Shown here piece by piece: positions 32,601 through 41,208 of a stretch of 54,274 nt of DNA (position 1 is its first letter; every line of letters starts with the position of its first letter). The position numbers and the translations under genes are program-made. The stretch comes from an uncultured Ruminococcus sp. (GTDB taxonomy: Bacteria > Bacillota > Clostridia > Oscillospirales > Ruminococcaceae). The stretch lies in NCBI GenBank assembly GCA_910577575.1, contig CAJTOG010000008.1, forward strand, positions 1 through 54,274, written 5' to 3'. Under the pieces are notes generated by a model. It was not told the origin of the DNA. It did no database searches and saw only the letters and a list, made by a program, of their open reading frames with translations.

Positions 32601-33617
32601 ATGTTTACAAAAGATATTGGTATAGACCTTGGAACAGCAAATACTCTTGTATATCTGCGTGGAAAGGGTATTATTATCAGAGAACCTTCCGTTGTCGCCG
32701 TTAATACAAGAACAGACAAAACACGATATGTCGGTATGGAAGCTAAAAAAGTCATCGGAAGAACTCCGGGCTCTATTGTCGCAGTCCGTCCGCTTAAAGA
32801 TGGTGTTATAGCAGATTTTGACATTGCTACAACAATGCTTCAGGAATTCATAAAAAAGGCTTTGAAGGGTACAATATTGACAAAGGCAAATATTATTATA
32901 TGCATACCCTCCGGCGTTACTCCTGTTGAAAGACGTGCTGTACGTGAAGTCTGCCGTAATGCTGGAGCTAAAAATGTTCTGATTATAGAAGAATCAATGG
33001 CGGCAGCTATCGGTGCAGGACTTCCTACAAATGACCCCTCCGGAAGTATGATTATCGACATAGGCGGAGGAACAAGTGAAGTTGCAGTTATTGCACTCGG
33101 TGGAATTGTTTCATCACGTTCAATAAGATGTGCTGGTGATGAATTTGATACAGCTATAATCAATTATATAAAAAAGAAATATAACCTTCTTATCGGTGAA
33201 CGCACAGCAGAAAACATAAAAATTGAAATTGGTTCTGCCTTTCCAAACGATAAAGAAGATACAATGGAAATCAAGGGCAGAAATCTTCTAAACGGTCTGC
33301 CTGAAAACGTTAACGTCAATTCTGCTGAAATACGGGACGCTCTTGTTGAACCACTCGCAAAAGTAATTGACGCGATAAAAGCAACCCTTGAAGAAACTCC
33401 GCCGGAACTTTCCGCTGATATTATTGACCACGGAATAACCCTTTCAGGCGGCGGTGCACTCCTCAGAGGTCTTGACAGGCTTATTAACCGTGAAACAGGT
33501 ATGCCTGTTTTTATTGCAGAATATCCACTGGACTGTGTTGCGGAAGGTACAGGAAAAATTCTGGAAAATATCAGCAAATATCAAGATGCACTTACTGAAA
33601 ATATAAAGTATTATTAA
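32601..33617 (+). CDS. mreB: Rod-shape actin homologue MreB
   Basis: ATP-binding filament protein that organises lateral wall synthesis under the membrane. 338 residues with DIGIDLGTANTLVY (phosphate 1), CIPSGVTPVERRAV, the IDIGGGTSEVAVI phosphate-2 loop and the adenosine motif SGGGALLRGLD. The ATG at 32601 follows AAGGAG; the frame continues upstream but across the promoter. mreC follows 12 bases later. Confidence 0.97.
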   Translation: MFTKDIGIDLGTANTLVYLRGKGIIIREPSVVAVNTRTDKTRYVGMEAKKVIGRTPGSIVAVRPLKDGVIADFDIATTMLQEFIKKALKGTILTKANIIICIPSGVTPVERRAVREVCRNAGAKNVLIIEESMAAAIGAGLPTNDPSGSMIIDIGGGTSEVAVIALGGIVSSRSIRCAGDEFDTAIINYIKKKYNLLIGERTAENIKIEIGSAFPNDKEDTMEIKGRNLLNGLPENVNVNSAEIRDALVEPLAKVIDAIKATLEETPPELSADIIDHGITLSGGGALLRGLDRLINRETGMPVFIAEYPLDCVAEGTGKILENISKYQDALTENIKYY

Positions 33618-33629
33618 GGAGACAACCTA

Positions 33630-34505
33630 ATGCGTGAATTTTTTAAAAGCACACGATTCAAAATCCTTCTTGCCTTTATTGCTTTTCTTGTCGGTATAAT
33701 GATTTATGCTGTAACCAAAGGCGGTTATTCACTTTCAGGCGCATCCTTTATCAATACAGTCACCAAACCCTTCCGTTTTGTTTCAAATAAAATTTCCATG
33801 GAACTTGAAACCGTTCTTGACAGATTGAATAATTCCGATTCATATTATAATGAAAATCAGGAGCTGAAAAAACAAATCAGTGAACTTAATGAACAAATTG
33901 CAGATTATAATGACCTTAAAGCAGAACTGGAAGAATTTAAAAAGCTTGCTGATATAAAAGAAGAACACCCTGACAGTGTTTTCTCTCAGCCTGCTGAAGT
34001 ACTCGGATATATTGCAAACGACCCTTTCAAATCTTTTACTATTGATAAGGGTTCAGATGCCGGTATCAAGCCATACAGCCCTGTAACTACATCTGAAGGA
34101 ATTGTTGGCATAATTATTGAAGTATCAAAACATACTGCAACAGTAAGAACAATTCTGTCCCCTGATTTATCAGTTGCTGCTGTATGTTCATCAACAAACG
34201 CTGATTTCGGTATTGTTGAGGGTACAGTTATCACCGCAGAAAACAATACAACCAAATTAACCCATCTTGATATGAATCATAAGATAAAAAAAGACGACCT
34301 TATAATAACTTCTGGAAGCAGTGGTTTATTTCCAAAGGATTATTCTATAGGTACTGTCAAAAGACTGGACGTTGAAACCAACGGACTTACTGCCTTTGCG
34401 GAAATAGAACCCTGTGCTGACCTTTCACGCTTACGTTCTGTATTTGTTATTACAGATTTCGCCGGAAAAAAGGAGACAGAAAATGAAACTGCGAACACCC
34501 CGTGA
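33630..34505 (+). CDS. mreC: Rod-shape-determining protein MreC
   Basis: Bitopic scaffold of the elongation machinery, 291 residues. A short basic tail and one membrane helix (about 10-28) are followed by a coiled coil (about 63-110) and a double beta-barrel domain with AEVLGY...TIDKGSDAGIKPYSPV and ITSGSSGLFPKDYSIG. AAGGAG precedes the ATG. Its end overlaps mreD by 23 bases. Confidence 0.95.
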   Translation: MREFFKSTRFKILLAFIAFLVGIMIYAVTKGGYSLSGASFINTVTKPFRFVSNKISMELETVLDRLNNSDSYYNENQELKKQISELNEQIADYNDLKAELEEFKKLADIKEEHPDSVFSQPAEVLGYIANDPFKSFTIDKGSDAGIKPYSPVTTSEGIVGIIIEVSKHTATVRTILSPDLSVAAVCSSTNADFGIVEGTVITAENNTTKLTHLDMNHKIKKDDLIITSGSSGLFPKDYSIGTVKRLDVETNGLTAFAEIEPCADLSRLRSVFVITDFAGKKETENETANTP

Positions 34506-35040
34506 AAAACGTATTTTATATATAAAAACAACTTTTCGCTGGATTTTGTATCTTATAATTGTTTTGCTTAGTTTTACAGTTATGACATCAGGTTCATGGA
34601 AAAAACCCATACTGCTTGTTCCCGTTGCACTCTGCATAGCAATCAACAACGATATCATGATTTCAGCGTATTCAGGTGCATTCTGCGGATTTCTCATTGA
34701 TATAGCCTGCGACCGCTTATTCGGATACAATGCTGTTCTGCTGACAATTTTCTGTGCTGCTGTTTCACTTGTGTACGAACTGTACCTTAGAAAAAAGTTT
34801 TTCAACTATCTCTGGATTTCGGCTCTAACAGCATTCCTTCAGTGCTGGCTGGACTATAAGTTTTATTATGAGATGTGGGATTATGAGAACGCAGAACGAA
34901 TATTCCATAATATTTCTCTGAAAGTCTGGCTGTATACCGTTATTTCATCAGTAATAATATATATAATTTTCAGTATAATAAATAAATTTCTTATGCCCAA
35001 AGAGCATCTTACCATAGAAGAAGTCATAAAAGCAAATTGA
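34483..35040 (+). CDS. mreD: Rod-shape-determining protein MreD
   Basis: A 185-residue polytopic membrane protein (about five helices), poorly conserved in sequence like all MreD proteins but identified by position between mreC and a PBP2 gene. The start at 34483 was chosen for the AAGGAG in the end of mreC; the upstream part of the frame is a shadow of mreC. It closes 12 bases before mrdA. Confidence 0.85.
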   Translation: MKLRTPREKRILYIKTTFRWILYLIIVLLSFTVMTSGSWKKPILLVPVALCIAINNDIMISAYSGAFCGFLIDIACDRLFGYNAVLLTIFCAAVSLVYELYLRKKFFNYLWISALTAFLQCWLDYKFYYEMWDYENAERIFHNISLKVWLYTVISSVIIYIIFSIINKFLMPKEHLTIEEVIKAN

Positions 35041-35052
35041 GGTGAATAAAAA

Positions 35053-37197
35053 TTGAAATCATTTTCAGATACATTAAAATCAATAGTATTTGTCACTCTT
35101 GTTATACTTTTTGGTACCCTTGCTGCTTCAAAACTTATGAAACTTCAGATTGTCGGGGGAAATGAACCTGCTTCTTCACACAAATATGACTCCAATGCTT
35201 TCAAATTCAAACGTGAAATATCATCTACAAGAGGTGAAATTGTCGATTACAGTGGTAATGTAATAATCGGCAATGATTCCAGATGCGACATTGTACTTCA
35301 GAAAGCTTTCTTTCCGGAAGATTTAATTGAAGGCAACAAGATACTTCTTGATATTTACTGCACACTCCTTGACAATGGACATATCTTTGAGGAAGTTCTG
35401 CCGATAACTTTTGATGAACCTTATGAGTACAAAACAGAAGATATTTCAAAAGTTACTGAACTTCTCAATCTGAATGTATATGCAACTGCTGAAAACTGTA
35501 TTGACAAGCTTATTTCAGACTATGAAATTTCAGACAAATATACAAAAAAAGAACAGCGTATGATTGCCGGTCTGCGTTATGCAATGCTTGAAAAGGAATT
35601 TTCATACAGCAATGACCTTATTCTTGTAACTGATGCTGATACTGAACTGGTTATAAAAATGAAGGAGCTAAGCAATATATGCCGTGGAATTGAGGCAGTA
35701 AATGCTGCTGAAAGAAATATATTACGCGGAGATATTCTTCCCCATGAAATCGGAACTGTCGGTCCCATATATGCCGAAGAATATGCGGAACTCAAAGAAA
35801 AAGGCTATGCTATGAATGATACAGTCGGCAAAAGCGGTATTGAATACGCCATGGAAAAAGAATTGCGTGGTGAAAGCGGTACTGAAGAAGTTACTATTCT
35901 TGATGATGCTATCGTTGATATAAAAACAATTAAAGAAACAGTCCCCGGTGAAACTGTCAAGCTTACTGTTGACGGTAATTTTCAGATTAAATTACAGAAT
36001 GTTCTTGATAATTTTCTAAACAATTATGGTTACTATAACGGAGAAGCAGTAACAAAAGGAGCAATCGTTGTACTTGATGCAAAAACAGGTGCAGTAAGAG
36101 GAATGGCAACCGCTCCGACATATAATTTAAAGGACTTCTCCGAAAAATATGACGAACTTCTGGAAGCTGACGGCTCTCCGATGTTCAATCGATGTACACA
36201 GGGACTATATCTCCCCGGCTCAACTTTTAAGACAGTTACTGCTACTGCCGGCCTCAATGAAGGAATCGTGAACGGCGAAACTTCATTCTACTGTGGTAGA
36301 TATTATAAATTCTATGGCGGTGATTTTCAATGCACCGGTGAACATTCATATATTTCCGCAAGGCGTGCCATTGAAGTTTCATGTAATATTTATTTCTATG
36401 AATTATCTTCAAAATTGGGAATTGATAACATAACAAAATATTCCAAACTTTATGGTCTCGGTTCAAGTCTCGGACTTGAAACAGGAGATGCTGCCGGTTT
36501 TCTCTGTAATCCGGAAACATTTGCTGAACGTGGTCAGGAATGGTATATCGGTTATGTTATTCAGGCAGGAATAGGAAATCAGGACTATGGCATAACCCCA
36601 CTTCAACTTGCTACCATAGCAAATACTATTGCCAATAAGGGTACCCGCTATCAGCCATATCTTGTTGACAGTCTCTATACCTACGGTTCAAATAAACTTG
36701 TCCAGAAAACAAAACCCACTGTTGCAGGACAGATTGACCTTAATTACGATTATGTTTATGACTATATAACAAACGGTATGATTGATGCTGCAAGAAATGT
36801 TCCATATCCCTATTCACTCTCAAATCTCGGCTATGATGTTGCTATAAAAACCGGTACTCCGCAGACAAGCATTGATAATAAAAATAAGCAAAACTCGGTA
36901 TTTATCGGCTTTGCTCCTGCTGATGACCCTGAAATAGCCTTTGCCGGAGTTATTGAAGGCGGTGAATATTCCAAATATATGGTACGTGGAATTATTGACG
37001 CATATGCTGAATGTTTCGGAATAAACGGCTCTGAAACAAATGACGAAAACACACAACTTCCGCCGGAAGTAAGAGACGGCACTACTGCCACAACAACCGA
37101 AACAACAACTACTACAGATACTTCAACAACTGATTCATCATCTCAAACAAAAACCACAAATACAACAACTACTGTTTCATCAACTGCATCAAGATAA
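35053..37197 (+). CDS. mrdA: Elongation penicillin-binding protein 2 (MrdA)
   Basis: Class B transpeptidase for side-wall growth, 714 residues. One N-terminal membrane helix (about 8-27) is followed by a dimer domain with a long insertion rich in charged helices (about 85-235) and a catalytic domain with STFK (390-393), SCN (443-445) and KTGT (599-602). The last 40 residues are almost only Thr and Ser, a flexible external tail. TTG start at 35053 with GAGGTGA. It ends the mre operon; rodA is not in the window. Confidence 0.93.
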   Translation: MKSFSDTLKSIVFVTLVILFGTLAASKLMKLQIVGGNEPASSHKYDSNAFKFKREISSTRGEIVDYSGNVIIGNDSRCDIVLQKAFFPEDLIEGNKILLDIYCTLLDNGHIFEEVLPITFDEPYEYKTEDISKVTELLNLNVYATAENCIDKLISDYEISDKYTKKEQRMIAGLRYAMLEKEFSYSNDLILVTDADTELVIKMKELSNICRGIEAVNAAERNILRGDILPHEIGTVGPIYAEEYAELKEKGYAMNDTVGKSGIEYAMEKELRGESGTEEVTILDDAIVDIKTIKETVPGETVKLTVDGNFQIKLQNVLDNFLNNYGYYNGEAVTKGAIVVLDAKTGAVRGMATAPTYNLKDFSEKYDELLEADGSPMFNRCTQGLYLPGSTFKTVTATAGLNEGIVNGETSFYCGRYYKFYGGDFQCTGEHSYISARRAIEVSCNIYFYELSSKLGIDNITKYSKLYGLGSSLGLETGDAAGFLCNPETFAERGQEWYIGYVIQAGIGNQDYGITPLQLATIANTIANKGTRYQPYLVDSLYTYGSNKLVQKTKPTVAGQIDLNYDYVYDYITNGMIDAARNVPYPYSLSNLGYDVAIKTGTPQTSIDNKNKQNSVFIGFAPADDPEIAFAGVIEGGEYSKYMVRGIIDAYAECFGINGSETNDENTQLPPEVRDGTTATTTETTTTTDTSTTDSSSQTKTTNTTTTVSSTASR

Positions 37198-37198
37198 A

Positions 37199-37225
37199 AA
37201 AAGGACGCTTTTCAGCGTTCTTTTT
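37199..37225 (+). terminator. Terminator of the mre operon
   Basis: An A-run and GGACGC pair with GCGTTC and a T-run, loop TTTTCA, immediately after the mrdA stop. It overlaps the 3' end of the converging gene. Confidence 0.8.
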
Positions 37226-38066
37226 CGTTATATGTATCAAGAAAATTATGTATCCCTTGTTCATTCTTATAAGCAATAATTGTATTCAAATTTACATTCT
37301 CCACGCTTCTGAAAATATTCTTTTCAACCTGCGGATTTATTTTCTTCATTTCAGCAATGAGATTTTTTGTCTCCATACGCTTTGAAACTGAATGCCCGTC
37401 TTTATCAATATCAGAACAGGTTTCAGTAAATTTGCAGGCACACTGTATAAACTCCAGATTATTATAACTGCACCAATGCTTTATATCAGATTCACGGACA
37501 AGATAAAGCGGTCGTATAAGCTCCATTCCCTCAAAATTTGTACTGTGAAGCTTTGGCATCATTGTCTGAACTTGTCCTCCGTAAAGCATACCCATAAGAA
37601 TAGTCTCTATAACATCATCAAAATGGTGACCAAGGGCAATCTTGTTACAACCCAATTCCTTTGCCTTGCTGTAGAGATAACCCCTTCTCATTCTTGCACA
37701 TATATAGCATGGATTTTTTTCTATATGAAAAACTGAACCGAAAATATCAGAATCAAATACAGTAATCGGCACGGATAGAATTTCTGCATTGTATTTGATT
37801 TTATTAAGATTTTCTGTATTATAACCGGGATTCATTACTAAAAATACCAGTTCAAACGGAAATTTATCATGGCGTTTGAGTTCCTGAAAAAGCTTTGCCA
37901 TTATCATTGAATCCTTGCCGCCTGAAATGCAGACTGCTATTTTATCATTCGGCTGAATAAGTTCATACTCATTAATTGCCTTGGTAAATTTGCACCATAT
38001 ATTTTTTTTGAATTTTTTCCGCAGACTTAATTCAGTCTGTACTGTAATTTCCGAAATATTTAACAT
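37212..38066 (-). CDS. TtcA-like PP-loop tRNA thiolation protein
   Basis: 284 residues in the TtcA/TtuA class, which insert sulfur into tRNA bases with an Fe-S cluster. SGGKDS ATP loop at 48-53, the CxxC of NPCYIC (Cys120, Cys123), ALGHHFDDVIET, and later cysteines in QCACKF that may supply the third ligand. True TtcA makes 2-thiocytidine-32; the exact base here is uncertain. The ATG at 38066 follows a GGAG; the frame continues upstream but only overlaps the M23 gene. Confidence 0.85.
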   Translation of the reverse strand: MLNISEITVQTELSLRKKFKKNIWCKFTKAINEYELIQPNDKIAVCISGGKDSMIMAKLFQELKRHDKFPFELVFLVMNPGYNTENLNKIKYNAEILSVPITVFDSDIFGSVFHIEKNPCYICARMRRGYLYSKAKELGCNKIALGHHFDDVIETILMGMLYGGQVQTMMPKLHSTNFEGMELIRPLYLVRESDIKHWCSYNNLEFIQCACKFTETCSDIDKDGHSVSKRMETKNLIAEMKKINPQVEKNIFRSVENVNLNTIIAYKNEQGIHNFLDTYNEKER

Positions 38067-38085
38067 AAAAAATGCTCCATTATGT

Positions 38086-38109
38086 AAATTCCCCGAATAA
38101 GGGGAATTT
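38086..38109 (-). terminator. Hairpin between the M23 gene and the ttcA-like gene
   Basis: AAATTCCCC/GGGGAATTT, nine base pairs with a 6-base loop. On the minus strand only three Ts follow, so it is probably a weak terminator or processing site. Confidence 0.45.
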
Positions 38110-38112
38110 TTA

Positions 38113-38919
38113 TTATTTATTAAGTTCTGACAAAGGGTCAATATAATTACCGTTATGCAGAATTTCCATATGAAGATGAGGAGACAATGCACTTTCAATA
38201 TCGGCAGTATTTCCGACAGTTCCAATCAAATCACCGCTAACCATCATATCGCCGAGCTGTACTTCCAGACCATCGGACAACCCGCAGTATCTTGTGACAT
38301 AACCGTTATGATGATCCAGCAAGACAGTAACTCCCCACACAGGGTCATTATTGATTTCCATAATCTCGCCGTTGGATATCGCATAAACTTCCGAACCGAC
38401 TTCTGCGGCTATATCTATGCCATTATGGGTCTGCCATGAACCTGTTGTAATACTTTTTACAAGTTCACTTCCGCTGAACATTGCCAGAACATTATCCATA
38501 TCAGCCAACGGAGATATTACATTCTCCATTTTTGATGCTCCGACATATAACGTTTCCTGTTCAATTTCAACATCTACAGGCTGTTCATAATCGTCTTCTT
38601 CAATTATCTCCACAATAGCCGTAGTAACAATTGGCGGTGCGGTTTCTACAATCGGTGCAGTTTCTGCAAAATTCCTTGCAGTTGTCTGAGTTACAGGCTT
38701 ATATGCAGAAGCTGTAGTTTTGGGTATGTTGTCAATCTTTCTGTCAACTGCCGCATCACTTTCTGAAGTACTGTTTTGTGCTGTAAATTCTTCCGTCAGT
38801 TTTTCACCCTGATTGTATGCAAAATAACAGGCCGAACCTATCATAATGGCACTTATTCCCAATGCGGCATAAAATCCCTTTGAACCTTTGCTGTTATCTG
38901 AAAACATTTTCTTTTTCAC
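38113..38919 (-). CDS. Membrane-anchored M23 (LytM) endopeptidase, SpoIIQ-like
   Basis: 268 residues: cytoplasmic tail, one membrane helix (about 15-36), a Thr/Glu/Pro-rich linker, and a C-terminal LytM domain with the complete zinc set His165-x3-Asp169 (HNGID) and His248-x-His250 (HLH). It should cut peptidoglycan stem peptides outside the membrane. Clostridial SpoIIQ has the same layout with an intact metal site, so it may be the forespore partner of SpoIIIAH; a vegetative hydrolase is equally possible. GTG start at 38919, six bases after GGAGGTG. Confidence 0.85.
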   Translation of the reverse strand: MKKKMFSDNSKGSKGFYAALGISAIMIGSACYFAYNQGEKLTEEFTAQNSTSESDAAVDRKIDNIPKTTASAYKPVTQTTARNFAETAPIVETAPPIVTTAIVEIIEEDDYEQPVDVEIEQETLYVGASKMENVISPLADMDNVLAMFSGSELVKSITTGSWQTHNGIDIAAEVGSEVYAISNGEIMEINNDPVWGVTVLLDHHNGYVTRYCGLSDGLEVQLGDMMVSGDLIGTVGNTADIESALSPHLHMEILHNGNYIDPLSELNK

Positions 38920-38929
38920 GTATAACACC

Positions 38930-38950
38930 TCCGTCAATATTGTTGACGGA
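38930..38950 (-). promoter_or_regulatory. Hairpin covering the Shine-Dalgarno of the M23 gene
   Basis: TCCGTCAA/TTGACGGA, eight perfect pairs with a 5-base loop, whose 3' arm includes the GGA of the GGAGG ribosome-binding site. Folding would hide part of that site and could damp translation. Confidence 0.5.
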
Positions 38951-38959
38951 ATACCGGAA

Positions 38960-38988
38960 ATTATACGCAATTACTGAAAATTTATCAA
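38960..38988 (-). promoter_or_regulatory. Promoter of the M23 gene
   Basis: Minus strand: -35 TTGATA (38983-38988), 17-base spacer, -10 TATAAT (38960-38965), just after the stop of the upstream gene. It looks like the housekeeping class rather than sigma-F. Confidence 0.65.
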
Positions 38989-40221
38989 TTAAGATGTAAG
39001 CAGGTCAATTGAGAATTTTCTCGAATCAATATTAAAATAGTCCTCAAGTTCTGCAACATAAAAACGGAAACAGACTTTTCCATTAAAACTCAGTACGTCT
39101 CCGGATTCAGAAACTCCGAGACTCGCAATCTGTTCATTATTAAGCTCATTCAGCGGAACGGTGTAATCCTTTTCAATATCAAAAAGAGTATAACCAAATT
39201 CATCAAGATGAGACTGATTGAATGTCTCGATTCCCTTTGAATCAAGTTCACTCAAATACACAGTTTCTCCTGCTGATTTTTTGGCTCTTGAAAGAAGTTC
39301 CTCTAATGGCTCAAGAACATAATACTTTCCCGAATTGTCTCTGCCAATATCAAAAACGGCAAGCTGTTGTTCATTCAAGTCATCAAGTCTGATGGGATTT
39401 ACATCTTTTGCAGTAAGACCGGCTTCCAGCAGATAATATATATTTACGTTTGCTATTTCAAGCTGATTATCAACAGTGTATCCAAATTCTTTAAGTTCGC
39501 TTTCTGTAAGCGTTACATCAATATCCTTTGTAATACTTGTAAGCTCACCTGTTATTTCTTCACGCGTCTGATTAGTCCATTCAAGATTTATCTCCTCACA
39601 CACAGGTCGCTCATGATATACTATAAGTTCCATATTTTTAAGCTTGAATGTTACAAACGGATATGTAACATCAGCATAATTCGGTTCTATATACACTGAT
39701 GTACTGCCGTTTGAAGTATCTTCTGTATTCACAACTGAATAGCGATATCTTCCTGAAGGAGAAAGTCCGCTTTCAATAACTTCAGTTTTGGCAGATGTGA
39801 TGAAAAATGAAGTAAACAGGAAATATCCGAGTGCACCAAAAATATACATAAGCAGAATAATAGTTCCTACAAGTGTTTTTGTTCCCTCACCTGCACCCGA
39901 CAGAAGCAGTATAAAAACACCTGTAAGAATTATAGGAATAAGCAGCTCCTTTTCACCAAAATACAACAGAACCACAGGAAGCATTGCCGTCAGTATAAGA
40001 AAACTTGAAATTCTTGTAAGCAGTTGTTTGCGTGTATAAAGCATAAGTATAAGTGCAATCACAGAAATTGCTGAAACAACAATACACAGTGAAACCTTGT
40101 CCCTTACATGAATTGAATAAAAGACTGAAAAATAAGACAGGCAGCATACTCCCACAGTATAAAGGGCAGCAATAACCGATACAAAACGTTTTGTCCATAT
40201 GTTCTCAAAAAAGTTTTTCAT
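38989..40221 (-). CDS. Polytopic membrane protein of unknown function
   Basis: 410 residues. Five hydrophobic helices in the first 145 residues are followed by a soluble domain of about 265 residues, probably outside. Within it LTESELKEFGY, LDDLNEQQLAVFDIG, QSHLDEFGYTLFDIE and LNELNNEQIASLGVS look like four copies of a short repeat (about 80 residues apart at most). I do not recognise the family. GGAGG precedes the ATG, and the M23 gene follows with its own promoter. Confidence 0.7.
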   Translation of the reverse strand: MKNFFENIWTKRFVSVIAALYTVGVCCLSYFSVFYSIHVRDKVSLCIVVSAISVIALILMLYTRKQLLTRISSFLILTAMLPVVLLYFGEKELLIPIILTGVFILLLSGAGEGTKTLVGTIILLMYIFGALGYFLFTSFFITSAKTEVIESGLSPSGRYRYSVVNTEDTSNGSTSVYIEPNYADVTYPFVTFKLKNMELIVYHERPVCEEINLEWTNQTREEITGELTSITKDIDVTLTESELKEFGYTVDNQLEIANVNIYYLLEAGLTAKDVNPIRLDDLNEQQLAVFDIGRDNSGKYYVLEPLEELLSRAKKSAGETVYLSELDSKGIETFNQSHLDEFGYTLFDIEKDYTVPLNELNNEQIASLGVSESGDVLSFNGKVCFRFYVAELEDYFNIDSRKFSIDLLTS

Positions 40222-40289
40222 TTTAACCTCCGAAAAAATTAAATGTCATATATCAGTAGGCATTATTGTACTTTATCATACATAATTAT

Positions 40290-40318
40290 ATTATAACATT
40301 TTTGGAACAAACTTACAA
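40290..40318 (-). promoter_or_regulatory. Promoter of the 410-residue membrane protein
   Basis: Minus strand: -35 TTGTAA (40313-40318), 17-base spacer, -10 TATAAT (40290-40295) with an extended TG. Confidence 0.7.
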
Positions 40319-40394
40319 GCAGTTTTTTTAATAAATAGTTACTAAACGGTTACAATTGTTTTACAATTTTCAAAATAAGTTCTTAAACCATAAT

Positions 40395-40433
40395 ATAAAA
40401 AACTGCTGTACCTGAATAAAAGGCACAGCAGTT
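40395..40433 (-). terminator. Terminator after spoVM
   Basis: On the minus strand AACTGCTGT (40433-40425) pairs with ACAGCAGTT (40409-40401), followed by a T-run. It lies 3 bases after the spoVM stop and closes the whole yicC-spoVM gene row. Confidence 0.9.
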
Positions 40434-40436
40434 TTC

Positions 40437-40520
40437 TTATTCTTCCTCTTTTTTTATCTTGAAAATAGCTCTCAGTATCCCTGAAAGAAATTTCGGACTT
40501 TTGATTACAACTATCTTCAT
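40437..40520 (-). CDS. spoVM: Stage V sporulation protein M (SpoVM)
   Basis: A 27-residue amphipathic peptide starting MKIVVIKSPKF and continuing LSGILRAIF. It matches the 26-residue Bacillus SpoVM at Met1, Lys2, Ile6, Lys7, Pro9, Lys10, Phe11, Leu12, Gly14, Ile15, Arg17 and Ala18; Pro9 is known to matter for recognising membrane curvature. SpoVM marks the forespore membrane and recruits SpoIVA for coat assembly. AAGGGGGG precedes the ATG. Its position after thiN is that of the Bacillus gene cluster, which supports the call. It is too short for most gene finders. Confidence 0.93.
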   Translation of the reverse strand: MKIVVIKSPKFLSGILRAIFKIKKEEE

Positions 40521-40575
40521 CTATGTATCCCCCCTTCAGTGACATACTCTATTATATTCACTAAAAATTATTTGG

Positions 40576-41208
40576 TTACATCTTTGAACGCACAACAAGT
40601 ACAAGTCCGTTTTTTATTTCAAGCCAAGCTTCCTCTCCGATAATTTCATTGCTTACACCAATAGGAAAATATTTTTTCATATAAAAATTTTCAAGAGAAT
40701 ATTTAACTCCGCAAAATTCAGCTATTTCAGCTATCTCAGTCAGTGCAAATACTGAAAAATACCATCCGTCACGCTTTTGGTATCTGCATTTTCCCACACC
40801 TTGAATTGTTATCTCGTTTTCAGAATCAAGTATAATCATTTTACGGTTATTTTTATATGCATAAATAAGAGTCTGAATATTTGCAAATGTATGGTCAAAT
40901 CTTTTGCCCAATGCACCATAAAGAGTTATTTCATTGCATCCACGTGATATAGCCGTTTTTACAGCAAGCAGTGTATCAGTATCATCTTTTTCAGGATTAC
41001 TTCTGTAAATTTCAGCGTTATCCGAAAATTTTCCGCTGTATGAATCAAAATCTCCCAAAACTATATCAGGAACTACGCCAAGTTGTTCAGCATATACATA
41101 TCCGCTGTCCGCACATATGATTAAATCATTTTCTTTAACAAGTTTTTCAGAATCAATAAATCTTAAATCACTTATAACTCCGCCTGCAAAAATCGAACAT
41201 TTCTTCAT
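40576..41208 (-). CDS. thiN: Thiamine pyrophosphokinase
   Basis: Transfers pyrophosphate from ATP to thiamine to make the cofactor TPP. 210 residues with the family signatures CADSGYVYAEQLGVVPDIVLGDFDS and EKDDTDTLLAVKTA, then the ALGKRFDHTFANI turn. It overlaps the end of rsgA by four bases (ATGA) and is followed by spoVM. Confidence 0.93.
   Translation of the reverse strand: MKKCSIFAGGVISDLRFIDSEKLVKENDLIICADSGYVYAEQLGVVPDIVLGDFDSYSGKFSDNAEIYRSNPEKDDTDTLLAVKTAISRGCNEITLYGALGKRFDHTFANIQTLIYAYKNNRKMIILDSENEITIQGVGKCRYQKRDGWYFSVFALTEIAEIAEFCGVKYSLENFYMKKYFPIGVSNEIIGEEAWLEIKNGLVLVVRSKM

Noticed and set aside
38067..38225. 53-residue N-terminal extension of the ttcA-like gene
   Set aside because: It only overlaps the end of the M23 gene and does not resemble the family; the ATG at 38066 has its own GGAG.
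40342..40545. 67-codon frame over the spoVM region
   Set aside because: Different frame from spoVM, crosses the terminator, and has no family resemblance; spoVM explains the bases better.
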